A stretch of DNA of 43,153 nt, from NCBI GenBank assembly GCA_051744845.1, contig JBNJDJ010000011.1, positions 1 to 43,153 on the forward strand, in the 5' to 3' direction. Shown piece after piece: positions 31,804 through 40,307 of this stretch. Within the stretch, counting starts at the first letter, position 1. Every line of letters begins with the position of its first letter. Origin of the DNA: JBNJDJ01 sp051744845 (GTDB lineage: Bacteria; Bacillota; Clostridia; Peptostreptococcales; Acidaminobacteraceae). The notes beneath the pieces are model-generated. The model was given only the letters and a program-made list of their open reading frames with translations. It was not told where the DNA came from and searched no databases. The translations under genes and the position numbers were made by a program.

Positions 31804-33732
31804 ATGGAAAAAGAAAAATTTTATATTACTACTGCTATTGCATATACTTCTAAAATTCCACATATAGGAAATACATATGAAGCTGTATTAACAGATGCAA
31901 TTGCAAGACAAAAAAGATTAGAAGGAAAAGATGTATATTTTTTAACTGGAACTGATGAGCACGGTCAAAAAATTCAAAATCAAGCAAAAGAAAATAATAC
32001 AACTCCACAAGAACATGTAGATATGATTGCTGGAGAAATTAGAAATATTTGGGACTTTATGAATGTTTCTTATGATCAATTTATAAGAACAACTGATAAA
32101 AACCATAAAGAAATTGTTCAAAAAATATTTAAAAAATTATATGATAAAGGTGATATTTATAAAGGAAAATATGAAGGACATTATTGTGTTCCATGTGAAT
32201 CATTTTTTACAGAATCACAACTTAATGATGGTAAATGTCCAGATTGCGATAGAGAAGTAACTCAAGCAAGTGAAGAAGCTTATTTTTTTAAATTATCAAA
32301 ATATACTGAAGGTATAAAGAAATTTATTTTAGAAAATGTAAGACCAGAGTCAAGACAAAATGAAATGATTAATAACTTTATAAAACCTGGTTTAAATGAC
32401 TTATGTGTTTCAAGAACATCTTTTGATTGGGGAATTGAAGTAACAATTGATGATGGACATGTTATATATGTATGGTTAGATGCATTAGCAAATTATATTA
32501 CTGCTTTAGGTTTTAATCCTGAAGGTGAAAGCGATGAAAAATATAAAAAATATTGGCCAGCAGATATTCAAATAATTGGGAAAGATATAGTTAGATTTCA
32601 CTCTATATATTGGCCAGCATTTTTACTTGCTTTAGGAGAACCTTTACCTAAAAAAGTATTTGGTCATCCATGGCTTATGCTTGGTGAAGGTAAAATGTCT
32701 AAATCTAAAGGTAATGTTATGTATGCAAAAGATTTAGTAGATGCTTTTGGTGTAGAGCCAGTTAGGTATTATTTGTTAAGTGAAATGCCATATGATAATG
32801 ACGGTGTAATTACTTATGAAATGATGATAGAAAAAATCAATTCTGACTTAGCTAATACTTTAGGTAATTTAGTTAATAGAACTATAACTATGGTAAACAA
32901 ATATTTTGATGGTGTTATTCCTAAAGTTGGTAAAAAAGAAAGAATTGATGATGAATTAAAAGATTTATCATTTAAAACTATTAGTGATGTAAAAACTTAT
33001 ATGGATCAATCTAAAACTCAAAAAGCTATTAAGTCTATAATGACTTTTTTAAGAAGAACTAATAAATATATTGATCAAACAGAGCCTTGGATTTTAGGTA
33101 AAGATGAGTCAAAGCAAGATAGATTACAAACGATTTTATATAATTTATTAGAATCTATAAGAATAGCATCAGTTTTATTAACACCATTTATTCCTGAAAC
33201 TTCAAAAGAAATTCAAAGACAAATTAATGCAACAAATATTTCTTTTGATAGTTTAAAAGAATTTAATGGAACAGTTTCAGATACATTAGTTAATAAGCCT
33301 AGTCCTATTTTTAAAAGAATCGATAAAGATAAAAAATTAAAGGAGATTGAAAAAAATATGTCTAAAGAAAATAAAAACAAAAAAGATGAAAAAAAGAAAG
33401 ATAAAAACGAAGGAATAATTACATTTGAAGACTTTTTAAAAGTTAAGATGAAAGTTGGACAAATTATAGAAGTAAGTGATCATCCTAATGCAGATAGATT
33501 ATATTTATTAAAAGTTGATATTGGTTCTGAAACTAGGCAAATTGTTGCAGGACTTAAAAAATATTATACTCAAGAAGAACTGTTAAGTAAAAAAGTTGTA
33601 ATAGTTGCTAATTTAAAACCTGCAAAATTAAGAGGTAAACTCTCAGAAGGAATGTTATTAGCTGCTGAAAATAATAAAGATGAAGTAAAATTATTATCAG
33701 TAGATATTGAAAATGGTAGTGAAATAGGTTAA
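31804..33732 (+). CDS. metG: Methionyl-tRNA synthetase with C-terminal tRNA-binding domain
   Basis: A 642-residue class I synthetase. The HIGH-type motif is PHIGN, a zinc-knuckle with CVPC and CPDC follows (about 125-145), and the KMSKS loop is at residues 297-301. A Lys-rich linker (about 515-540) leads to an OB-fold EMAP/Trbp111 tRNA-binding domain (about 540-642, FEDFLKVKMKVGQI onward). Full length and well preserved. Expression is set by the T-box leader. RBS AAGGAGG precedes ATG. Confidence 0.97.
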   Translation: MEKEKFYITTAIAYTSKIPHIGNTYEAVLTDAIARQKRLEGKDVYFLTGTDEHGQKIQNQAKENNTTPQEHVDMIAGEIRNIWDFMNVSYDQFIRTTDKNHKEIVQKIFKKLYDKGDIYKGKYEGHYCVPCESFFTESQLNDGKCPDCDREVTQASEEAYFFKLSKYTEGIKKFILENVRPESRQNEMINNFIKPGLNDLCVSRTSFDWGIEVTIDDGHVIYVWLDALANYITALGFNPEGESDEKYKKYWPADIQIIGKDIVRFHSIYWPAFLLALGEPLPKKVFGHPWLMLGEGKMSKSKGNVMYAKDLVDAFGVEPVRYYLLSEMPYDNDGVITYEMMIEKINSDLANTLGNLVNRTITMVNKYFDGVIPKVGKKERIDDELKDLSFKTISDVKTYMDQSKTQKAIKSIMTFLRRTNKYIDQTEPWILGKDESKQDRLQTILYNLLESIRIASVLLTPFIPETSKEIQRQINATNISFDSLKEFNGTVSDTLVNKPSPIFKRIDKDKKLKEIEKNMSKENKNKKDEKKKDKNEGIITFEDFLKVKMKVGQIIEVSDHPNADRLYLLKVDIGSETRQIVAGLKKYYTQEELLSKKVVIVANLKPAKLRGKLSEGMLLAAENNKDEVKLLSVDIENGSEIG

Positions 33733-33742
33733 TATTATAGAA

Positions 33743-33768
33743 GGTAGTAGTTTAACTACTATCTTTTT
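33743..33768 (+). terminator. Intrinsic terminator after metG
   Basis: GGTAGTAG and CTACTATC form an 8-bp stem with one G-T pair, followed by a T-run. Confidence 0.8.
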
Positions 33769-33840
33769 TTATTTAAAAGATTTAATTTGTATTTATTAGG
33801 TATCAATATTATAATGAAGAAAAGTTTAAAGGAGAGATTT

Positions 33841-34605
33841 ATGTTATTTGATTCTCATGCACATTTAACAGATTCAAAATATAAAAAAGATAGAACCGAT
33901 GTAATCGAACGTAGTAAAAAAGAATTAGAGTATGTTTTAAATCCAGGGGCAGATTTAGCAAGTTCTAAAAAAGCAGTTGAACTTGCTAAAAAACATGATT
34001 TTATTTATGCTGCTGTAGGAGTTCATCCACACGAAGCAAAATCAATGGATGAAATCACTTTGAAACTTTTAAAATCTTTAACAAAAGAAGATAAGGTAAA
34101 GGCTATTGGAGAAATTGGTCTTGATTATTATTATGATAATTCACCTAGAGATATTCAAAAAAAGTGGTTTATAAAGCAAATTCGTTTAGCTAAAGAACTT
34201 GGATTACCTATTATAATTCATGATAGAGATGCTCATCAAGATACTTTAGAAATTTTAAAAAAAGAAGATAATTTTGATAATGGTGTAGTAATCCATTGTT
34301 TTTCAGGATCTAAGGAATTAGCAAGACAATACGTCGAGCTAGGAGCTTATATTTCATTAGCTGGACCTGTAACATTTAAAAACGCTAGGAAAGCTAAAGA
34401 AGTAGCTAAAAGTGTTCCATTAGATAGATTATTTATAGAAACAGATTCGCCTTATTTGACACCAGAGCCTAATCGTGGCAAAAGAAATGAACCAAGATTT
34501 GTTGAGCATGTATGTAATGAAATTGCAATTATAAAAGGTATTTCATATGATAAGGTTTTAAAACAAACAAAGAAAAATGCTAAAGAGTTTTTCTCAATTG
34601 AGTAA
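33841..34605 (+). CDS. tatD: TatD family metal-dependent hydrolase/DNase
   Basis: A 254-residue TIM-barrel hydrolase. Metal-binding motifs are FDSHAHLTD at the N-terminus, IGEIGLDYYYD, IIHDRDAH, VIHCFSGS and FIETDSPYLTPEP. I chose ATG 33841 because AAGGAGAG lies about 7 bases upstream; an in-frame earlier start at 33787 has no RBS and adds an unconserved extension. The metG-tatD-yabE-rnmV-rsmA order matches the region near the origin in B. subtilis. Confidence 0.93.
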   Translation: MLFDSHAHLTDSKYKKDRTDVIERSKKELEYVLNPGADLASSKKAVELAKKHDFIYAAVGVHPHEAKSMDEITLKLLKSLTKEDKVKAIGEIGLDYYYDNSPRDIQKKWFIKQIRLAKELGLPIIIHDRDAHQDTLEILKKEDNFDNGVVIHCFSGSKELARQYVELGAYISLAGPVTFKNARKAKEVAKSVPLDRLFIETDSPYLTPEPNRGKRNEPRFVEHVCNEIAIIKGISYDKVLKQTKKNAKEFFSIE

Positions 34606-34617
34606 TTTGGAGGATTT

Positions 34618-35685
34618 ATGAAAAAAGTTAAACTTTCTGTTTTAATATTATTACTATTAATTTTAAGTGGTTTTTTAGCAAATAAATTTTTAAAAAAAGA
34701 AATCACAATTATAGATAATCAAAAAGTAATAAATGTTAAAACTTTTAGAAAAGACGTTTCATCTTTATTAGAAAACATAGATATTAACCTTAGAAAAGAG
34801 GATAAATTGTCGGTATCTTTAGAAGATGAATTAAAAGATAATATGATAATAAAAATAAATAGAGCTTTTCCAGTTGAAATTATTGACAATGGAAAACAAA
34901 AAACTATTTATACTACTAAAACACTTGTTAAAAATGTTTTAGATAAATATAATATTACTTTAGATGATTCAGATAAAGTTTATCCTAGTAGCAATTCTTT
35001 TGTTACTAAGAATAATAATATTAAAATTACTAGAGTAGAAACTAAAAAGGTTGTTAAAGAAGAAAAGATACCTTTTAAAACTATTTTCAAATATGTTTCT
35101 AGTTTAGATGCAAATGAAATTAAAGAAAAACAAACTGGTATGGAGGGTAAACAAAAAATAACTTATAAAGTAATTTTAGAAAATGGAGTAGAGACTTCCA
35201 AAAAAATAATTGATAAAAAATTAATTGAGAAACCTAAAGATAAAATTGTTTATAAAGGTATAGATAAATTATTTGTAAATTCTAGAGGAACTCCTTTTAG
35301 ATACAAAAAGGTTATAACTATGGAATCTACTGCTTATGATTTATCATATCAATCTACTGGTAAAACTAAAGAACATCCTTCTTATGGAATTACATTTAGT
35401 GGAACGCAAGCTAAACCAGGTGTTGTTGCTGTTGATCCTTCGGTTATCCCTTTAGGTTCAAAGTTATATATAGAATCTTTAGATAATACAAAAGATTATG
35501 GATTTGCATCAGCAGAAGATACAGGCAGTGCTATTAAAGGTAATAGAATTGATCTTTTTATAAGCAATCATAATTTAGCTATGAAATATGGAAGAAGAAA
35601 TGTAAGAGTATATGTTTTAGATGAAAATGTTGGAAATGATAAATTGGAAGGTTATTCAAATAGGTGGATGTTTGGAAAAAATTAA
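34618..35685 (+). CDS. yabE: YabE-like G5/3D-domain cell wall protein
   Basis: A 355-residue exported protein with an N-terminal membrane anchor or signal (about 5-24), two DUF348 repeats (about 30-130), a G5 domain (about 145-220, EKQTGMEGKQKITYKV), and a C-terminal 3D domain (about 240-340) with the aspartates in VAVDPSVIPLG, SAEDTGSAIKG and RIDLFI. The 3D domain is related to lytic transglycosylase-type folds, so a role in peptidoglycan remodelling is likely. RBS GGAGG. It overlaps the rnmV start by 14 bases. Confidence 0.92.
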   Translation: MKKVKLSVLILLLLILSGFLANKFLKKEITIIDNQKVINVKTFRKDVSSLLENIDINLRKEDKLSVSLEDELKDNMIIKINRAFPVEIIDNGKQKTIYTTKTLVKNVLDKYNITLDDSDKVYPSSNSFVTKNNNIKITRVETKKVVKEEKIPFKTIFKYVSSLDANEIKEKQTGMEGKQKITYKVILENGVETSKKIIDKKLIEKPKDKIVYKGIDKLFVNSRGTPFRYKKVITMESTAYDLSYQSTGKTKEHPSYGITFSGTQAKPGVVAVDPSVIPLGSKLYIESLDNTKDYGFASAEDTGSAIKGNRIDLFISNHNLAMKYGRRNVRVYVLDENVGNDKLEGYSNRWMFGKN

Positions 35686-36223
35686 TGAAGTTATAGTAGT
35701 TGAAGGTAGAGATGATGAAATTAATTTAAAAAAATATTTTGATTGTGAAGTTATAAAGACTAATGGATTTGGTATAACTAAACAGACTTATAAAAAGATA
35801 AAATTAGCTTATGAAAAACGCGGAGTAATTATATTAACTGATCCTGATTATGCTGGTAAAATGATAAGAAAAGAAATATCTAAATTTTTACCAAATGTTA
35901 AACATGCATTTATTAATCAACAAGATGCTACAAAAGATGGAAATATAGGTGTTGAAAATGCATCAAAAGAAGTTTTAGAAGATGCTTTAAGTAAAGTTAA
36001 ATTACAAAAAAAAGATTATAAAGATCAATTTGATCGATCTATTTTATTTAAATATAAATTAATTGGAGTAAAAGGTGCTAAGAAAAGACGAGAGCTCTTA
36101 GGTGATATTTTAAGAATTGGTTATTGTAATTCTAAACAATTAATTCATAGATTAAATAATTTTGGTATTAAAAGAAAAGAATTTATAAAAGCAATGAAGG
36201 AGATTGATAAGCAAAATGGATAA
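35672..36223 (+). CDS. rnmV: Ribonuclease M5
   Basis: Toprim-domain nuclease that matures 5S rRNA. The 183-residue protein begins MEKINEVIVVEGRDDE, containing the Toprim Glu, with the DPDYAG motif near residue 60 and GVKGAKKRRELLGD in the C-terminal domain. I chose the TTG at 35672 because AGGTGG is 4 bases before it and it gives the normal N-terminus; longer starts add unconserved residues. Its RNA substrate type, 5S rRNA, is encoded at the left edge of this window. Confidence 0.9.
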   Translation: MEKINEVIVVEGRDDEINLKKYFDCEVIKTNGFGITKQTYKKIKLAYEKRGVIILTDPDYAGKMIRKEISKFLPNVKHAFINQQDATKDGNIGVENASKEVLEDALSKVKLQKKDYKDQFDRSILFKYKLIGVKGAKKRRELLGDILRIGYCNSKQLIHRLNNFGIKRKEFIKAMKEIDKQNG

Positions 36224-37079
36224 TTTAGCTTCAAAAGAAAATATAAAGAAATTAATGAATAAATATAATATAAGATTTTCTAAATCTTTAGGACAAAATT
36301 TTTTAACAGATGAATTTTTAATTTATGAAATAATTAATAGATCTAATTTAAATAAAGAAGATAGTATAATTGAAATTGGACCTGGTGTAGGAGTTTTAAC
36401 AAAAGAATTAGCTCAAAATTGTAAAAAGATCGTTGCTGTTGAAATTGACGATAAGTTAATTCCTTTATTAAATGATACATTAGGGGATTTTGAAAATATT
36501 AAAATAATAAATGATGATATTTTAAAAGTGGATTTAAATAAAATAATAAATAATGAATTTGATAATAAACCTAAGGTTGTTGCAAACTTACCATATTATA
36601 TAACTACACCAATAATAATGAGATTTTTAGAAGAAGATATAGATGTAAGTGAAATTATCGTTATGGTACAAAAAGAAGTAGCTGAAAGAATGATTGCTAA
36701 ACCAGGAAATAAAACTTATGGTTCTTTATCTGTAGCTGTCCAATATTATACTGACCCAACTATTATTTTAGATGTTCCAAGAGATAATTTTATTCCAAAA
36801 CCTAATGTGGATTCGGCAGTTATTAGATTAAATGTAAAAGATAAACCTAAAGTTGACCTTTTAGACGATGAGTTTTTCTTTAAAATAGTAAAAGGAGCAT
36901 TTGCTTTAAGAAGAAAAACATTACCTAATTCTTTATCTAAATCTAAAATCAATTTAGAAAAAGATTTAATAAAAGAAGTTTTAAAAGATTTAGGTATTGA
37001 TCTTCGTATTAGAGGCGAAAAATTAGATATTAATCAATTAGCAAAATTATCTAATGAGTTATATAAAAGATTAAATTAA
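36216..37079 (+). CDS. rsmA: 16S rRNA dimethyladenosine methyltransferase
   Basis: KsgA enzyme dimethylating two adenosines near the 3' end of 16S rRNA. In the 287-residue protein, FSKSLGQNFL is followed by the SAM motif IGPGVGVLT and the catalytic NLPYYITTPI. ATG 36216 is preferred over the TTG at 36204, which touches the AAGGAG. It overlaps rnmV by 8 bases and the convergent recU gene by 4 bases. Confidence 0.95.
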   Translation: MDNLASKENIKKLMNKYNIRFSKSLGQNFLTDEFLIYEIINRSNLNKEDSIIEIGPGVGVLTKELAQNCKKIVAVEIDDKLIPLLNDTLGDFENIKIINDDILKVDLNKIINNEFDNKPKVVANLPYYITTPIIMRFLEEDIDVSEIIVMVQKEVAERMIAKPGNKTYGSLSVAVQYYTDPTIILDVPRDNFIPKPNVDSAVIRLNVKDKPKVDLLDDEFFFKIVKGAFALRRKTLPNSLSKSKINLEKDLIKEVLKDLGIDLRIRGEKLDINQLAKLSNELYKRLN

Positions 37080-37612
37080 TTTTTTTCTTTCCATTCAATA
37101 TAATAATTTAAAGTAGGCAGATAGTTTAAAATACTATTTGTCTCTTTTTTTATTTTAAACTTTTTATCCATAGCTTTGTATGGAATAGATTTTCTTTTTC
37201 CATTTTTACTACCTTGGTAATATTTCCAAACTAATTCAAAAGGTACTAAATAATATTCATTAAAACACTTAAAATGTATGATTAAGAAAGCCAAACCTCC
37301 TTGATAATCAATATCTTTCATATATTCTATTTGATGAAAATGAACATTTTGTATTGGTAGACTCTTTAACTTAGTTTCTTTAGTGTCAAAAACAACAGGC
37401 ATTCCTTGAATTACTCCGTGAAAGTCAACTGTCGATTTTTTTTCAAAAAATGCTTTAGTGATCATTCCATTTTTATTTCTGTTAATAACTTTTATAGGAA
37501 TATTTACTTTATCAACTCTACCTAAATTATTATTTTTATAATATTCATTAGTAAATATAATAAGTTCTTCTAGTTCATCGCCTTTATGTCCTTTAGATCT
37601 CCAAGTAGTCAT
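37076..37612 (-). CDS. recU: RecU-like Holliday junction resolvase
   Basis: A 178-residue nuclease of the RecU family, which cuts Holliday junctions during recombination and segregation in Firmicutes. The metal-binding residues are recognisable in KKSTVDFHGVIQG, with its Asp, and FDTKETK, with Glu and Lys. HQIEYMKDIDYQGGLAFLIIHF is also typical. The N-terminus is somewhat divergent. RBS AAAGGA precedes ATG. Convergent with rsmA. Confidence 0.88.
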   Translation of the reverse strand: MTTWRSKGHKGDELEELIIFTNEYYKNNNLGRVDKVNIPIKVINRNKNGMITKAFFEKKSTVDFHGVIQGMPVVFDTKETKLKSLPIQNVHFHQIEYMKDIDYQGGLAFLIIHFKCFNEYYLVPFELVWKYYQGSKNGKRKSIPYKAMDKKFKIKKETNSILNYLPTLNYYIEWKEKN

Positions 37613-37681
37613 AAATTATCCTTTCTTTTTTATAAAATTATAACATATTATTTTTTTATTTTGAATTAATAATTTTTAACA

Positions 37682-37950
37682 TGTAGATAACTTTTATGAG
37701 AAATCCTTAAAACCTGTGGATAACCTGTGGATTATGTGTATAACTATGTATAAATAAAAAAATATAAAAATTTTTTTGATTAAAATGAATGATAAACAAT
37801 AAAAAAACTATTAATGTTCGTAAAAAAGTCATATTATAACTCTCAAAAGTATATTTAATTAACAACCTGTGGATAACTATGTTAATAAGTATCCTAAACT
37901 TGTTGAAAAGTTAATAATATGTTAATTTTGGTTGTTAATAATTATTCACA
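37682..37950. other. DnaA-box cluster in a non-coding A/T-rich stretch
   Basis: The 413-bp gap between recU and the selenoprotein gene has no open frame. It holds two perfect DnaA boxes, TGTGGATAA at 37715-37723 and 37868-37876, and one-mismatch boxes at 37682 (TGTAGATAA), 37726 (TGTGGATTA), 37735 (TGTGTATAA) and 37942 (TTATTCACA, other strand). Three boxes at 37715-37743 are packed 11 and 9 bases apart. This fits an origin, a DnaA titration/reactivation site or a DnaA-controlled promoter. dnaA itself is not in the window. Confidence 0.65.
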
Positions 37951-37967
37951 TCTAAATAAGAAAAAAT

Positions 37968-37995
37968 TTGACAAATTATAAAAATATGTTATGCT
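37968..37995 (+). promoter_or_regulatory. Promoter of the selenoprotein operon
   Basis: TTGACA at 37968-37973 and an extended -10 TGT-TATGCT (hexamer 37990-37995), 16 bases apart. The predicted start is about 24 bases before the start codon, with the RBS GGAGGGGGG in the short leader. Confidence 0.6.
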
Positions 37996-38025
37996 ATATT
38001 TGACCCGATAGGAGGGGGGTAAAAA

Positions 38026-38319
38026 ATGATAGAATATACTGATAATGCTAAAAAAATGTTGTTAGAAAAAATAAATTTTTCAAATCAAAGAAAAAATGTT
38101 AGAATTTACTTAGATGGTATTGGATGAGCAGGTCCAACTTTTAATATCACTTTGGATGAAGTGAAAGAAAATGATTTAACTGTTGATGTAAAGGGTATAA
38201 ATTTTGTAATAGACAAATCATTAAAGGAAACTTTTAAAAGCTTTAAGATTGACTATATTAATGACTGGAAAGGTCAAAGATTTGTTGTAAATACTAAAAT
38301 TAGTAAGTCAAAATGTTAA
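38026..38319 (+). CDS. HesB/IscA-like selenoprotein with in-frame UGA (Sec34)
   Basis: A 97-residue protein of the HesB/IscA-like fold read through one TGA (38125-38127) as selenocysteine at residue 34. The sequence before it, YLDGIG-U-AGPTFNITLDE, aligns with the family position of a conserved Cys before G-P. After the UGA the frame stays family-like (ENDLTVDVKGINFVID, GQRFVV), so the codon is not a truncation. A SECIS-type hairpin follows 19 bases downstream. HesB-like selenoproteins are a known class of unknown function. RBS GGAGGGGGG precedes ATG. First gene of an operon with a glutaredoxin and a CsoR-family repressor. Confidence 0.88.
38147..38164 (+). promoter_or_regulatory. Bacterial SECIS-type hairpin
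   Basis: TCACTT and AAGTGA form a perfect 6-bp stem with the hexaloop TGGATG. The loop lies 25 bases after the UGA and has G at its second and third positions, within the known limits for SelB-binding bacterial SECIS elements (small G-containing loop, about 16-37 bases from the UGA). Confidence 0.75.
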
Positions 38320-38339
38320 TTAGATAAAGGAGGAGTTTT

Positions 38340-38561
38340 ATGGAAGTAGTAGTTTATTCATCAGATACGTGTTCTTATTGCAAGATGGTTAAGGAATATT
38401 TAAATGATAAAGGTGTTGATTTTGAGGAAAAAAACATTTCTCAAGATAATGAAGCTAGAAAAGAATTAATAGATGCTGGTTTTATGGGAGTACCTGTTGT
38501 ATATATTGATGATGAAGTTATACAAGGATTTGATAAAGATAAATTAGAAGAGTTATTATAA
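38340..38561 (+). CDS. Glutaredoxin-like protein
   Basis: A 73-residue thioredoxin-fold protein with the active site CSYC (residues 11-14), the cis-Pro region GVPVVYID and the C-terminal helix starting GFDKDKLEELL. Length and motif fit NrdH/YruB-type glutaredoxins, which reduce disulfides or protein-bound persulfides in the cytoplasm. It lies 20 bases after the selenoprotein gene with RBS AAAGGAGG, so the two are probably co-expressed; a redox partnership with Sec34 is an inference. Confidence 0.93.
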   Translation: MEVVVYSSDTCSYCKMVKEYLNDKGVDFEEKNISQDNEARKELIDAGFMGVPVVYIDDEVIQGFDKDKLEELL

Positions 38562-38591
38562 GAATTAATTTCTTATAAAAGAGGAGAACAT

Positions 38592-38864
38592 ATGCCAAAT
38601 GAAAAAGTAAAAAAACAACTTATCAATCGGTTAAAGACTTTGAAAGGTCATGTTAGTGGCATTGAAAAAATGATTGATAATGATAAACCTTGTGAAGACA
38701 TTTTATTTCAAATTTCTGCTATTAAATCATCAATCTACAAGATTAGTGATATGATTATGCAGGATTATGCTAAAGAATGTATTTTATCAAGAGGTGAAGA
38801 AGATAAAATTGATGCTGATAAATTAGAAGATGTTATTGAGTCATTAATTAAATATTCAAAATAA
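38592..38864 (+). CDS. CsoR/FrmR-family repressor lacking the metal His
   Basis: A 90-residue all-helical repressor of the DUF156 family, starting with the usual RLKTLKGHVSGIEKMI. It has Cys34 and Cys63 at the family spacing of 29, but the copper-site His, two residues into QDYAKEC, is Tyr59. Copper-sensing CsoR needs Cys-His-Cys; persulfide-sensing CstR proteins keep only the two cysteines. A sulfur/redox sensor is therefore more likely than a copper sensor (inference). It is 30 bases after the glutaredoxin gene, the last gene of the operon. Confidence 0.88.
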   Translation: MPNEKVKKQLINRLKTLKGHVSGIEKMIDNDKPCEDILFQISAIKSSIYKISDMIMQDYAKECILSRGEEDKIDADKLEDVIESLIKYSK

Positions 38865-38893
38865 AAAACTAAGCGTTTTTGCTTAGTTTTTTT
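38863..38893. terminator. Bidirectional intrinsic terminator
   Basis: AAAAAACTAAGC and GCTTAGTTTTTT form a hairpin with T-runs on both strands, serving the CsoR operon (plus) and overlapping the end of the histidine kinase gene (minus). Confidence 0.88.
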
Positions 38894-40305
38894 ATTTCAA
38901 AATAAAAAGTTACACCAGATTTTTCATTATTAAAACCATAATTTGCTTTTTTATGATTATTAAGTATAGTTTTTACTATGTTTAAGCCAAGACCTGTAGA
39001 ATTATTAATTCTTTCTCTACTTTTATCTTCTTTATAAAATTTATTCCAAATATTATCTTTATTGTCTTCATTAATATTATTTCCTGAATTAAATATTTCA
39101 AATCTAATATTTTCTTTATTATTAATTAATTTAATTTTTAATTGTTTTTTATTATCTAAATGATTTAAAGCATTATTTAAATAATTGGTAATAACTTTTT
39201 CAATTTTTTCTTTATCAGCAGTTATTTTAACTATATCTTCCTTTTTAATAGATAAATCAATTTTTTCATCTTTAAAAATTTTATTATATTTTAAACATAT
39301 TTCATCTATTAGTGCAGAAATATCGAAAGTTGAATAATTCATTTTAGTTTTTCCAGATTCAAGATCAGATAAATTTAGAATATCCATAACTAATTTGTTC
39401 ATTTTATTTGTTTCATCTATTATAATATCTAAATACTTTTCTTTTTTCTCTTTTTTTAAGTCATATAAAAGACCTTCTGAATAATTTCTTATTATAGCTA
39501 TTGGTGTTTTAAATTCATGAGAAATAGTTGCTATTAATTCTTTTCTTAATTTTTCTAATCTTTCTTTTTCTTTAATATCTTCATTTAAAGAGTCGATAGT
39601 TGTTTTTAATTTATTTGATAAAAAGTTAATATTTTTACCTAATGTAGCTATTTCATCATTGGAATTTGATTTAAATTTATCATTAAAATCTAGTTTAGCA
39701 ATATTTTTAGCTTGATTATTTAATTTAAGAATAGGTTTAGTAAATTTTTTTGCAAATAAATATGCAAATATTCCTCCTAACATTATTGTAAAAATTGATA
39801 TATATAAATAAAAATTTAAATTAAATCTAGATGCAGTATTTATAATATTAATTGGTGCATCTATTATAATAAATTTTTCATTTTTTAAAGGATAAATTAA
39901 TTTTAAATAATTACTTTCAAAATGTTGATTGAAATATATATTATATTTTATCTCATTTAAATATATTGGATTATTTTTTCTCATTTTATTATTTTGATTA
40001 TTATTAAGTTGATTTTGTGAATAAAAAGGATTCTTACTTTGATTAATAGGTATATCATTAATATTTGCAATAAATATATTTATTCCATTATTTTTTATTA
40101 ATTGATTTATTTTTTCATCTATATTATCCGAGTTATTTAATATTAATTTTTCTATTTCTTTTGCATATTCTAAAAGTTCTTTTTTTTGGTTACTAATATA
40201 ATATTTTTTATATAACTGACTATTTATAATAAAACCTATAAAAGTAGTTATTAATAAAATAGAAATTATACCTATAAATAATTTAAATTTAATTGAATTT
40301 TTCAT
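38869..40305 (-). CDS. Sensor histidine kinase
   Basis: A 478-residue membrane kinase. Membrane helices at about 8-28 and 167-187 enclose a periplasm-facing sensor of about 135 residues, rich in Asn/Ile, with no recognised family. A HAMP domain (about 188-240), the phosphoacceptor H-box ISHEFKTPIAIIRNY, the N-box YLNNALNHL and the G-box STGLGLNIVKTIL follow. The gene is 2 bases downstream of its response regulator, making one two-component system. The signal is unknown. Confidence 0.94.
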   Translation of the reverse strand: MKNSIKFKLFIGIISILLITTFIGFIINSQLYKKYYISNQKKELLEYAKEIEKLILNNSDNIDEKINQLIKNNGINIFIANINDIPINQSKNPFYSQNQLNNNQNNKMRKNNPIYLNEIKYNIYFNQHFESNYLKLIYPLKNEKFIIIDAPINIINTASRFNLNFYLYISIFTIMLGGIFAYLFAKKFTKPILKLNNQAKNIAKLDFNDKFKSNSNDEIATLGKNINFLSNKLKTTIDSLNEDIKEKERLEKLRKELIATISHEFKTPIAIIRNYSEGLLYDLKKEKKEKYLDIIIDETNKMNKLVMDILNLSDLESGKTKMNYSTFDISALIDEICLKYNKIFKDEKIDLSIKKEDIVKITADKEKIEKVITNYLNNALNHLDNKKQLKIKLINNKENIRFEIFNSGNNINEDNKDNIWNKFYKEDKSRERINNSTGLGLNIVKTILNNHKKANYGFNNEKSGVTFYFEIKKLSKNA

Positions 40306-40307
40306 AA

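Noticed and set aside
38125..38127. The TGA as a frameshift or nonsense mutation creating a pseudogene
   Set aside because: The frame is unbroken on both sides, the residue position matches a conserved Cys, and a properly placed SECIS-like hairpin follows. Selenocysteine explains all three.
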